A DNA stretch of 64,000 nucleotides from CAVPCZ01 sp963779225 (GTDB taxonomy: Bacteria > Bacteroidota > Ignavibacteria > UBA10030 > UBA6906): positions 62,001 to 126,000 of the forward strand of contig CAVZWW010000001.1 of assembly GCA_963779225.1 (NCBI GenBank), written 5' to 3'. Positions 9,138 to 16,402 of the stretch are shown here, in pieces (within the stretch, counting starts at the first letter, position 1; each line of letters opens with the position of its first letter). Position numbers and translations under genes: made by a program. Under the pieces are notes generated by a model. It did not search any database, had not been told where the DNA came from, and saw only the letters and a list, made by a program, of their open reading frames with translations.

Positions 9138-10280
9138 TCATAAGAGGAGCAGCAGTCCAAACACCGCCGCGATGCCGGTGATCCCCCCCAGAGCAAACGC
9201 CGCATCCGGACTCAGCGCGACCCAGAGTTCTCCCGCAATGAATGAAGCGGGCAAAAGGCCGATTCCGACTATCGTCGCGTGCAGTCCGATCGCCGTGGCG
9301 CGGTGTTCCGCGGGCGCGAGGTCGGCGACCAGCGCTTTCTCCACACCTTCCGTCAGTGCGCTGTATGTGCCGTATGCTGCGAAGAGCGCCCAGACGAACC
9401 ACCGCGGTGTTCCATCGCCGAGCAGGGCAAACCCCAGATACACCAGGGCGTATGAAAGATATCCCGCGATCAACAAGTTCCTTCGCCCGATCAGATCCGA
9501 CAGATGTCCTGCCGGATAGGAAAAGCAGGCATAGACGGCGTTGTACACGAGATAGAGAAGAAGAACGTCGGCCGCGGTGAACCGCATGGCGTGGGCGCGG
9601 AGAAGGAGGAAGGTGTTCGACGAATTCCCCAGGGTGAATACCATGACGATCATGAGGAACACCCGGAGACGCCGCGGGAGGATGTTCCAGCGGAAGGACG
9701 GCAGCCGGAGCGCTGCCGGAGCCGGCGGGCGTTGTTCCCGTACAAGAAACAGGATCAACACGCCCAACAGTGCGGGGATGATGGACCACGCGAAGATCTG
9801 CGTGTACCCGCCTGCATCCGTCACCAGAAACCAGTACGCGATCAACACCCCCGCGGCGGCTCCCGCCGTGTCCATGGCGCGGTGCAGACCGAATGCCCTT
9901 CCGCGTGTCGCGGGAGAAGCACTCTCGGCGATCAGCGCGTCCCGCGGCGCCGTGCGGATCCCCTTACCGAGACGATCCACCACCCTCCCGGCGAGCACCG
10001 TTCCCCAGACACCTGCGAGGACAAGCAGTACCTTTCCCCCCACGGAACCGGCGTACCCCAGGATTGCCAGCGGGAGCCGTCGCCGGAAACGGTCGGAAAC
10101 GTAGCCGGAAAATACCTTCAGAAGGCTTGCCGTGCTCTCCGCAATTCCCTCGACAAGACCGAGGATGGCAGGACTCGCACCGAGAGTTGCTGTGAGAAAT
10201 AACGGCAGCAACGGATACACCATCTCACTCGAGATGTCCGTGAGAAGAGAGGTGAGGCCCAGGAGAATAATGTTTCGCAT
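9138..10280 (-). CDS. MFS transporter
   Basis: The protein has 380 residues with a hydrophobic pattern consistent with about 11-12 membrane helices. The motif DRLGKGIRTAPRDALI after the fourth or fifth helix is the Gly-Arg-rich loop of a clade of major facilitator proteins of unassigned substrate, and SDRFRRR after helix 2 is the usual MFS loop motif A. It acts in the inner membrane, probably as a proton-driven exporter or importer. It starts 3 bases after threonine synthase and is likely cotranscribed with it, so an amino acid or related metabolite is a possible substrate, which is inference only. Confidence 0.85.
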   Translation of the reverse strand: MRNIILLGLTSLLTDISSEMVYPLLPLFLTATLGASPAILGLVEGIAESTASLLKVFSGYVSDRFRRRLPLAILGYAGSVGGKVLLVLAGVWGTVLAGRVVDRLGKGIRTAPRDALIAESASPATRGRAFGLHRAMDTAGAAAGVLIAYWFLVTDAGGYTQIFAWSIIPALLGVLILFLVREQRPPAPAALRLPSFRWNILPRRLRVFLMIVMVFTLGNSSNTFLLLRAHAMRFTAADVLLLYLVYNAVYACFSYPAGHLSDLIGRRNLLIAGYLSYALVYLGFALLGDGTPRWFVWALFAAYGTYSALTEGVEKALVADLAPAEHRATAIGLHATIVGIGLLPASFIAGELWVALSPDAAFALGGITGIAAVFGLLLLL

Positions 10281-10283
10281 CGT

Positions 10284-11549
10284 TCAGCGGTCCGGATGGG
10301 CGCCGGGGGATTGGCGCAGTGCTTCTGCAAGCGCGGTGCGGAGGTCGGATGCAACCGTGGAGAGCGAGGAGTCTTTCGCGCGACATGCCTGATGGCGCAG
10401 CACTTCCATATCTTTCAGGCCCGCGCCGGTCAGCATCAAGATAACGGAGGAGGCGGAATCGATCCGGCGGCCGATGACGAGCGAACGCACGGCGGCAAGC
10501 GATGTTGCCGCGGCGGGCTCGACAAAAAATCCTGCCGCGGCGAGGCGGCGCTGGGATTCCAGGATCTCTTCTTCCGTGACATCCTCTGCCAGCCACCCGT
10601 ACGTTCGCGCTTTCCGGAGCACCTCCTCCCCTCCGGGGGGATCACCCGTGGTGATGGCTTCTGCAATTGTCCGGACGTTGGTAACGGGGACGATCTTCTC
10701 GTCCCCCCGCTTGAGCGCACCGGTGACCGGGTTGTTGTTCCGGGCCTGGACGACGATGAATCGGGGGAGATCCCGGATCAACCCCGCTTCCCGCAGTTCC
10801 CGGTATCCTTTGAATATCCCCCGGATGTGTCCGCAGGCGGAGGTGGGCACCGCAATGTAATCGGGAACGCGTCCTTCCATCTGTTCGTACAGTTCAAACG
10901 CCGCAAGTTTGTACCCTTCCACGCGCACCGGCCCGTTGCCCGAAACAATCCGCACGCCGAAAGTGCTCGCAAGGCCGAGCACATGGCGTTTCATGGCGGA
11001 GTAGTCGGGTGCTTCAACACGGAGGACGTTTGCTCCATGGACGGCCATGGCATCCACTTTCTCGCGTGGCGCAAAACCGGGAACAAACACGATCACCTTG
11101 ACTCCTGCGCGGGCGCCGTATGCCGCAAGAGAATGCCCCATGTTCCCGGTGGAGATGGTTGCCGCCACATGCTCACCCAGAGCATCAGCCAGGAACATGC
11201 ACGCCAGGGATCCGCGGTCCTTGAAACTCCAGGTGGGATTCTGGGTCTCGTTCTTCAGGAGCAGGTTCGGGAGGCCGGTCCACTCCTGCAATTGCTGGCC
11301 GGCAGGGAGGAGCGGGGTGTTCCCTTCGCCGAGAGAGCGTGCAGGATCCATGGCGGAAAATGGAAGGAAATCACCAAAACGTTCCCAGAGGTACGGACCA
11401 CTTCGATGACGGGCACCGGCAATGCCGGGAAGTGACACCTCAAGCGATTCCCCGTTTTCCGCGAACTCTTCGATGCGATCGAACGGATACCTCCTGCCGC
11501 TGATCGTCGATACCAGTGCGGCGGTCCCGGTCACTGCCGCCGTTCCCAT
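10284..11549 (-). CDS. thrC: Threonine synthase (PLP-dependent)
   Basis: Predicted 421 residues. It converts O-phosphohomoserine to threonine. The PLP-binding Lys lies in NPTWSFKDRGS, the phosphate-binding loop is STGNMGHSLAAYGA, and LGEGNTPLLP near the N-terminus is typical of the family. The C-terminal half has the GAxKRGDEKIVPV and FVEPAAATSLAA signatures of class II-like (archaeal/plant type) threonine synthases. The chosen ATG at 11549 overlaps the end of the upstream Ntn hydrolase gene by 19 bases; an in-frame ATG at 11672 lies well inside that gene and gives an atypical extension. A related PLP lyase of the same fold cannot be fully excluded. Confidence 0.85.
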   Translation of the reverse strand: MGTAAVTGTAALVSTISGRRYPFDRIEEFAENGESLEVSLPGIAGARHRSGPYLWERFGDFLPFSAMDPARSLGEGNTPLLPAGQQLQEWTGLPNLLLKNETQNPTWSFKDRGSLACMFLADALGEHVAATISTGNMGHSLAAYGARAGVKVIVFVPGFAPREKVDAMAVHGANVLRVEAPDYSAMKRHVLGLASTFGVRIVSGNGPVRVEGYKLAAFELYEQMEGRVPDYIAVPTSACGHIRGIFKGYRELREAGLIRDLPRFIVVQARNNNPVTGALKRGDEKIVPVTNVRTIAEAITTGDPPGGEEVLRKARTYGWLAEDVTEEEILESQRRLAAAGFFVEPAAATSLAAVRSLVIGRRIDSASSVILMLTGAGLKDMEVLRHQACRAKDSSLSTVASDLRTALAEALRQSPGAHPDR

Positions 11550-12967
11550 GCGCTGAATGTCACCCAGGGATACGAGGCCCTGCTCTTCAGCGCCCCCTTC
11601 ATCCAGGAGAACTGCGGATGCCGCTCCAGGTATGCGACCGCGTCGAACGGTGTTCCGCACGCGGAACCCCACCGCGCCGCGAAGGTCATGGCGCGCGCCA
11701 TGTGCGTATCGACAACCTTTGCGTCAACGGTCCCCCAGCTGTCGTACGGCGCATCCATGTCGAGTGAATCCCACTCGACGTGGCCGCACAGTGCCCGACC
11801 GCTGAGCGCCTCCCGGCGCAGCAGCGGATCATAGTGATCCGCTTCGAACCGTTTGGCCTGTGCGAGATCGATCTTACCCCGGTTCTCGCGCATGAGCTGA
11901 TTCCAGCGGACCCTGCGCGCGACGCCGGAACGGCGGATATCGGTTTCATGCTCATCGGTCTCAAATCTGAGGATCTGGAGATTCTCGGCAATATTGGAGC
12001 CTGTGTAAAACCCGTCCCGCGTCCGTTCCAGTCCGACATGCACAAGCCCCAGTTCGAGCCGCGCGATCTCGCCGGTGTTGACGTCGCCGATGAGCCAGGC
12101 ATTGGCATACCCGCCGTTGTTTCCCTGCCGCATGATCGCACACCACTCATCGAGGGTATTAGCGTCCTGCGTGGCGCGTCGCATACGTGAAAATTCCGGA
12201 ACGCCGGTGGTGTCGAAGCCTTTGAATCCGCCTATTGTTGTTTCCGCGCCTACCAGACCCGCGCCGGTAATGAAGAAATCCGTGCCGCTGTGAATCCATC
12301 CGGGGGTCGCCTGCATCAGGATCCGCGAACCCCTTTCCGGCTGGATGTCCAGGATGATATTGGCATCCGCCTCGGTGTAGCCGGACATGGTATTGTGGCC
12401 GAGGACGATCTGTCCGTCCGCCGTCATGCTTCCGGTGGCGATGAAGCTGCTGCACGACTGCTTTCTCGGGTCCGGTGCCCGCGATCCCATGGCTTCCTTT
12501 TTTGCCGGCCACCAGTATCCGGCGAGTTCGATGATCGCGTTGAACGTCACCATTTCTTCGCGCGTCGAGCGCACACCTGCTGCCGTGAGTCCCGCGACAA
12601 TGCCGTCGATCTCCTCAAGGTTTTCGCTGTCGATACGGGGGATGAGCATAGGGGCGGCGGTCTCCACGAGCCATGCCCATTCCACTCCGCTGTCGTGATA
12701 CCAGGTAAGCTTCTGCACGCGCAGACTTTCCCGGATTTCATTTGCGAGAAGGTAGCCGTGCTGGAAACCCCGTTCACGCGGCGCACCCTGGACATGAAGG
12801 AACGTCCAGCCTTCTTTTTCGTACCGCCAGGCGTGCGACACCCAGGAGCGCTGTGTCACACTATCCGGACCGGTGGAGGATTCTGGTGGCGGGGGTGGTG
12901 CCGGCCGTGTGCATCCGGCCATGCAGATCAGAAGGCAGGGGAACAGCATTCGCGGACGGATGAGCAT
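11531..12967 (-). CDS. C45-type Ntn hydrolase lipoprotein
   Basis: About 478 residues from ATG 12967 (a second ATG at 12949 is possible). The signal ends in a lipobox, ICMAGC, so the protein is a periplasmic or surface lipoprotein. The core resembles acyl-CoA:6-aminopenicillanic acid acyltransferase (peptidase C45) and phospholipase B-like Ntn hydrolases. ERGFQHGYLLANEI precedes the core, and KQSCSSFIATGSMT supplies the Cys that would become the N-terminal nucleophile after self-cleavage, followed by GQIVLGHNTM. These enzymes cleave amide bonds; the substrate cannot be read from sequence. It overlaps thrC. Upstream, 12968-13132 is GC-rich with no promoter I can recognise. Confidence 0.78.
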   Translation of the reverse strand: MLIRPRMLFPCLLICMAGCTRPAPPPPPESSTGPDSVTQRSWVSHAWRYEKEGWTFLHVQGAPRERGFQHGYLLANEIRESLRVQKLTWYHDSGVEWAWLVETAAPMLIPRIDSENLEEIDGIVAGLTAAGVRSTREEMVTFNAIIELAGYWWPAKKEAMGSRAPDPRKQSCSSFIATGSMTADGQIVLGHNTMSGYTEADANIILDIQPERGSRILMQATPGWIHSGTDFFITGAGLVGAETTIGGFKGFDTTGVPEFSRMRRATQDANTLDEWCAIMRQGNNGGYANAWLIGDVNTGEIARLELGLVHVGLERTRDGFYTGSNIAENLQILRFETDEHETDIRRSGVARRVRWNQLMRENRGKIDLAQAKRFEADHYDPLLRREALSGRALCGHVEWDSLDMDAPYDSWGTVDAKVVDTHMARAMTFAARWGSACGTPFDAVAYLERHPQFSWMKGALKSRASYPWVTFSAWERRQ

Positions 12968-13132
12968 TCGGAGAAGCCTTGTGTTGTGAGTGAAGGCGGT
13001 ACGCCGATGCCGCAATCGCGCGGAGGGCGGCGCGGAGCGGGATGCCGGAACACTGTGGAGGGCGGGGCGAGCGCGCTCCCGGCTGCAACACGACATGTCA
13101 GGGGTCTGCGAAGCGTCACAAGGCGCGGGATT

Positions 13133-13636
13133 TTATACCACCGGCGGTGTTGCACCGAAGGATGCCCACTCCCCCTTTGCCGGACCGTATATGCCGGGGA
13201 TGCTCAAACCCAGCAGGCGCATGACCACGGTCATCTGTGCACGATGATGGATCTGATGAAGCACCAGAATCTGGAGGGTCAGTCCGCGCATCCACCGTTC
13301 TCCGTACATCTCATCTTCCACCAGCAGCGTTTCGTCCTTCCAGTCGGTCTTGACCTGCCGGAGCAAAGAGATCGCAAAGACGTTGTAGGCATCGAAGATT
13401 TCTTTCGCGGTGGCCGGCACCGGGGCATCAGCCGCCGGCCCGGAGAATGTCAATCCTGTCCGTATACCCATTTCGGGTATGGAGGTCACTATATGCCACG
13501 CCAGGCGACCCAGTGTCCGGACATCCGGATGGACTTCCTGTGTGAGCGACCTGGAGGTGAGATGCTTGAAAATCTTCTGGGTGGCTTCCATTTCTGTCTG
13601 CCACAACCGGTCGAAATCGGCAATGGTGCGGATCAT
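13133..13636 (-). CDS. DinB family protein
   Basis: The protein has 167 residues, the usual DinB four-helix-bundle size. The metal-binding histidines are recognisable: His in LAWHIVTSIPEMG, and HQIHHRAQM near residue 130. DinB-fold proteins are metal-dependent thiol transferases or hydrolases often linked to stress or bacillithiol chemistry; this one has no assigned substrate. It begins 12 bases after the RsbRD-like gene and is probably in the same transcript. No signal peptide, so cytoplasmic. Confidence 0.82.
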   Translation of the reverse strand: MIRTIADFDRLWQTEMEATQKIFKHLTSRSLTQEVHPDVRTLGRLAWHIVTSIPEMGIRTGLTFSGPAADAPVPATAKEIFDAYNVFAISLLRQVKTDWKDETLLVEDEMYGERWMRGLTLQILVLHQIHHRAQMTVVMRLLGLSIPGIYGPAKGEWASFGATPPVV

Positions 13637-13648
13637 GTCAGCTCCAGG

Positions 13649-14107
13649 CTATGTACCTTCGGTTCCGGTGAACAGGGAGTGGAGATTGAGACTCGGCACG
13701 CGTGTCTTGCTGGCAAGAAACACGTACCGGCGTGCAAGGGTATCTTTGCCGGCGCCGAGCACCGTACTGACGAGACCGAGTGCTTCGGCAAGCTCGGCGG
13801 GCGGCAATTCGCGCAGGATGCGTACCCAGATGGCTTCTTCCAGAACATTGAATGCTGTCTGGACTTCCGAGAGGTCAAAGCCGGCTTCAAACCGTTCACT
13901 GGCGATGGTGTCCACATGAGCGATCATTGGCCCGAGATTTCTTTCCTTTGCAGCCCGGGCGGTGAGCACAAAAAGCGCTTTCAGACGCTGGTGGATGTTT
14001 TCCGTCCCGCCTTTTTCGTAACTCTGAAGTCGGGCCCGCTTGATGGCGTTCTCCGCATCTGCCAGTATTTCCGCCGCATGCTGATGGAGGAGATCGTGAA
14101 GATCCAT
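13649..14107 (-). CDS. RsbRD N-terminal-like sensor protein
   Basis: The protein has 152 residues, predicted all-helical and cytoplasmic. The layout (DLLHQHAAEILADAENAI at the N-terminus, then FEAGFDLSEVQTAFNVLEEAIW) matches the N-terminal domain of RsbRD stressosome co-antagonists, also found alone or before histidine kinases. Here no STAS or kinase domain follows, so it is a stand-alone sensor-like domain. It sits first in a two-gene unit with DinB behind its own promoter-like element. Ligand and partner unknown; the family call is by motif resemblance. Confidence 0.6.
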   Translation of the reverse strand: MDLHDLLHQHAAEILADAENAIKRARLQSYEKGGTENIHQRLKALFVLTARAAKERNLGPMIAHVDTIASERFEAGFDLSEVQTAFNVLEEAIWVRILRELPPAELAEALGLVSTVLGAGKDTLARRYVFLASKTRVPSLNLHSLFTGTEGT

Positions 14108-14147
14108 GGTTCAACCTGCTATACAATGACGGGGGATTGTGTCTCTA

Positions 14148-14177
14148 CAAGATACGGCGAATCCGGTTCTTGTTCAA
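14148..14177 (-). promoter_or_regulatory. Putative promoter, TTG-N20-TATCTTG
   Basis: Minus strand TTG (14177-14175), 20 bases, TATCTTG (14154-14148). It overlaps the stop codon of the Fpg/Nei gene and would start the RsbRD-like/DinB transcript with a leader of about 35 bases. Confidence 0.55.
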
Positions 14178-15034
14178 TGATCCGCGGGGGGGATCTTCTG
14201 CCAATCGATGAAAGTCTTCCGGTGCGAAGGCTGGCACCGGGGGCAAAAAAATACATCGTAACCGCGGACACCTTCCCGGCGGATTTTCGTGCTGCAACGC
14301 GGGCAGGGGAGGCCGAGGCGGTTTCGTACCTTCATGTGTTCCCGTACCTTCACATGAATCGGCTCCCCTGCGGCAGCCACCCGGGTAATGCCCCACTCGA
14401 TCACCGTGGTGATGGCATGATACAGGGTGCCGAGATCCTCATCGGACAGGGAGGCGACAATCGTTTTAGGATGAAGTCGGGCTTCAAAGAGAATCTCATC
14501 CGCATAGGCATTGCCGATGGAGTTGAGGATGGTGTGGGTGTTGAGGAAGACGCGTACCTGTTTTCGCGTATGCTGCGCGGCAAGGTCTCGGAACTGCTGT
14601 TCGGTGAATGCCGGCGAACGGATGTCGGTGCCGAGGGTCGTGAACCCCGGGATCACGGAGTAGGAACCGGGATGTACGAGGTAGATCTTCATCATCTTCT
14701 GTTCATCTGCGAAGTTCAGGTACGACCCATCGTCGAGCCGCAGCGACAGGCATTGATGCCCCAGCGGGTGCTCCTGCTTCTGCTGGTGTTGAATGCGGCC
14801 CGCGAGCATCATGTTCAGAATCAACTCGAGGGCACCCCCGAGGGAAAAGCGGAGAAACGGACCATGGACGTCGACGGCCGTGATCGAAAAATCTTTCAGG
14901 GCTTCTTCGATAGGATCCCCGACGTCATTGCGCAGGACCACGGGTTGACGCAAAGTCACATGGGTGATCCGGCGGTTGAGGATGTGGCGCCGGAGGTGAC
15001 GCTGTATGTACAGCAAATCGGGTAGTTCAGGCAT
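14174..15034 (-). CDS. Fpg/Nei family DNA glycosylase
   Basis: The protein has 286 residues. It starts MPELPD, giving the catalytic N-terminal Pro and Glu used by formamidopyrimidine-DNA glycosylase and endonuclease VIII for base excision plus beta/delta elimination. NSIGNAYADEILFEARLHP is the family helix-two-turn-helix region, and a C-terminal zinc finger is present (CPRC near residue 246, CPRCQ near 267). Two departures from MutM are visible: the usual GK(Y/H)L Lys is replaced in HGPFLRF, and the Arg two residues into the finger loop is displaced. Its lesion range may therefore differ from MutM. It starts 10 bases after the GGDEF gene, likely the same transcript. Confidence 0.82.
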   Translation of the reverse strand: MPELPDLLYIQRHLRRHILNRRITHVTLRQPVVLRNDVGDPIEEALKDFSITAVDVHGPFLRFSLGGALELILNMMLAGRIQHQQKQEHPLGHQCLSLRLDDGSYLNFADEQKMMKIYLVHPGSYSVIPGFTTLGTDIRSPAFTEQQFRDLAAQHTRKQVRVFLNTHTILNSIGNAYADEILFEARLHPKTIVASLSDEDLGTLYHAITTVIEWGITRVAAAGEPIHVKVREHMKVRNRLGLPCPRCSTKIRREGVRGYDVFFCPRCQPSHRKTFIDWQKIPPADH

Positions 15035-15043
15035 AGGGTCGTT

Positions 15044-16084
15044 TCAGGCGTCTGTCTGTTGCGCCGCCGGTGCATACCAATCGCTTTTGTAGCTGAAGAC
15101 CATATTCCTGCCCGACCGCTGCGCTTCAAAGAGGGCATTTTTCGCCGTCAGGATGAGTGCGTCCGGGGATGTGCCGTTGCGAGGGAATGCCGCGACACCG
15201 ATGCTGACCGTGGAAGTCAGGGTGTGTTGCGTGAAACGCTGCCCGGCAATGAGCAGCCGCAGGCGGTCGGCGAACTCGATACCGCCTTCCAGGCCGGTAT
15301 TGGCTAACATCACGATAAACTCGTCAAAACCATACCGGCCTGCGGCATCGATGGGCCGGAGCGAGGATTTCACCATCGCCCCCATTTCCTTCAGCAGCAC
15401 GCGGGACGTATCGTATCCGTAGGTGTTCACGGTGTTCTTGAAGTTGTCGATGTCCAGAAGGATCACCGCGAAGTTCTCGCTGAATTCTTCAGCGCGGCCC
15501 ATGCCCTCACGCAGGCGCTCGAGGAAGGGGACGTACTTTTCCAGACCTGTTTCGCGGTCCACGCGGTCGAGCCGCAGGTTCTCCTCGTACAGGCGGGCTT
15601 TGACCAGCGCCAGGCCGGCGATATCGGCGAACATCTGCAGTTGTTCGACCTCGGTGAGTCCGAATGCCGAGGGCGTCAGACTGTCGACATGAAGATACCC
15701 GAGGGTCCGCTGGTCCACGGCGATCTGCACGCAGATGCAGGAGACAAAGGGATGCTCCAGCTGAACCTCGGTGGCAAGAGGGGGGGCGAGGGAAATGTCC
15801 GGAATGATAATGGGTCTCCCCGTCCACAGCAGCTCACCCACGGCGGCCGTTGCAATGCGGCGCCGGAAAGCGTTGCAGAATGTGAGAGACAGATTGTGCG
15901 CGTTGTCGATGTGCAGATACTCGGTCTGGGGGTCTATGAGAACGACCGCGCAGGTCTGACAGCCGGTGGCGCGGACAATACGGTCGACAATGAGGGAAAG
16001 GACACCTTCATACTGGTTCGTACCTTTGAGCGTCCGGATGATCTCCGCAAAGTAGCGGTAACACTGCTCACTGATGGGATGCAT
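15044..16084 (-). CDS. GAF-GGDEF protein with altered active site
   Basis: 346 residues from ATG 16084, chosen because GGAGG lies 9 bases upstream; another ATG at 16093 touches that site directly. Residues about 20-165 form a GAF domain (VVLIDPQTEYLHID, PFVSCICVQIAVDQRTLGYLHVDS). A diguanylate cyclase-like domain follows (FAVILLDIDNFKNTVNTYGYD). The signature loop reads RYGFDEF where active enzymes have RYGGDEF, so the second Gly is Phe and c-di-GMP synthesis is doubtful. The DIDNFK metal Asp is kept. It may act as a nucleotide sensor. It heads a transcript with the Fpg/Nei gene. Confidence 0.82.
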   Translation of the reverse strand: MHPISEQCYRYFAEIIRTLKGTNQYEGVLSLIVDRIVRATGCQTCAVVLIDPQTEYLHIDNAHNLSLTFCNAFRRRIATAAVGELLWTGRPIIIPDISLAPPLATEVQLEHPFVSCICVQIAVDQRTLGYLHVDSLTPSAFGLTEVEQLQMFADIAGLALVKARLYEENLRLDRVDRETGLEKYVPFLERLREGMGRAEEFSENFAVILLDIDNFKNTVNTYGYDTSRVLLKEMGAMVKSSLRPIDAAGRYGFDEFIVMLANTGLEGGIEFADRLRLLIAGQRFTQHTLTSTVSIGVAAFPRNGTSPDALILTAKNALFEAQRSGRNMVFSYKSDWYAPAAQQTDA

Positions 16085-16164
16085 GGCTCTCATCCTCCGT
16101 CGGTGGTGGACAAGACCGAAGGTCTCCCATAAGGTGCAAAGAATGCCGATGGATGTCAACGCCC

Positions 16165-16194
16165 TTGCACCTGAGTTCCAACATTGGTAGATTC
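16165..16194 (+). promoter_or_regulatory. Putative promoter of the thiamine operon
   Basis: TTG at 16165-16167, 20 bases, TAGATTC at 16188-16194. The expected start near 16200 is just ahead of the TPP aptamer (16209), which fits a riboswitch leader. Confidence 0.55.
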
Positions 16195-16208
16195 TTTCAG
16201 CGAATCAG

Positions 16209-16290
16209 CCGTTAGGGGTGTCCCGTCCAAAAACGGGACTGAGAGAAGACCCTGGAACCTGATCTGGATCATGCCAGCGTAGGGAAACGG
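16209..16290 (+). promoter_or_regulatory. TPP riboswitch (THI element) aptamer
   Basis: The aptamer closes with P1 CCGTT (16209-16213) paired to AACGG (16286-16290). Inside are the conserved AGGGGTG, a variable P3 hairpin (TCCCGT/ACGGGA), CTGAGA at 16239-16244, ACCC at 16249-16252, and the pyrophosphate-sensing half ACCTGATCTGGATCATGCC then AGCGTAGGGA. All hallmark blocks of the thi-box are present in order. It lies upstream of a TonB receptor, thiamine pyrophosphokinase and symporter. Confidence 0.97.
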
Positions 16291-16320
16291 AAGGACAAGT
16301 TGTGAAGTGTTCCTCTGCCA

Positions 16321-16362
16321 GCCGTTTCTCCGGGGTCCCCTGTGGAGAAACGGCATTTTTTT
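16321..16362 (+). terminator. Riboswitch-controlled intrinsic terminator
   Basis: An 11-bp stem, GCCGTTTCTCC (16321-16331) with GGAGAAACGGC (16344-16354), is followed by ATTTTTTT. The left arm (CCGTTTC, 16322-16328) can pair instead with GAAACGG (16284-16290) of the aptamer P1, giving a classic antiterminator choice: TPP bound gives termination. Confidence 0.93.
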
Positions 16363-16402
16363 GGCCGGTTTGTCCTAACCCGCCAGGAGGCAAAACCTGA
16401 AC

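Noticed and set aside
12290..15025. A 911-codon open frame on the plus strand
   Set aside because: It lies opposite four minus-strand genes with clear domains (Fpg/Nei, RsbRD-like, DinB, Ntn hydrolase) and shows no domain or compositional sense of its own; it is a high-GC shadow.
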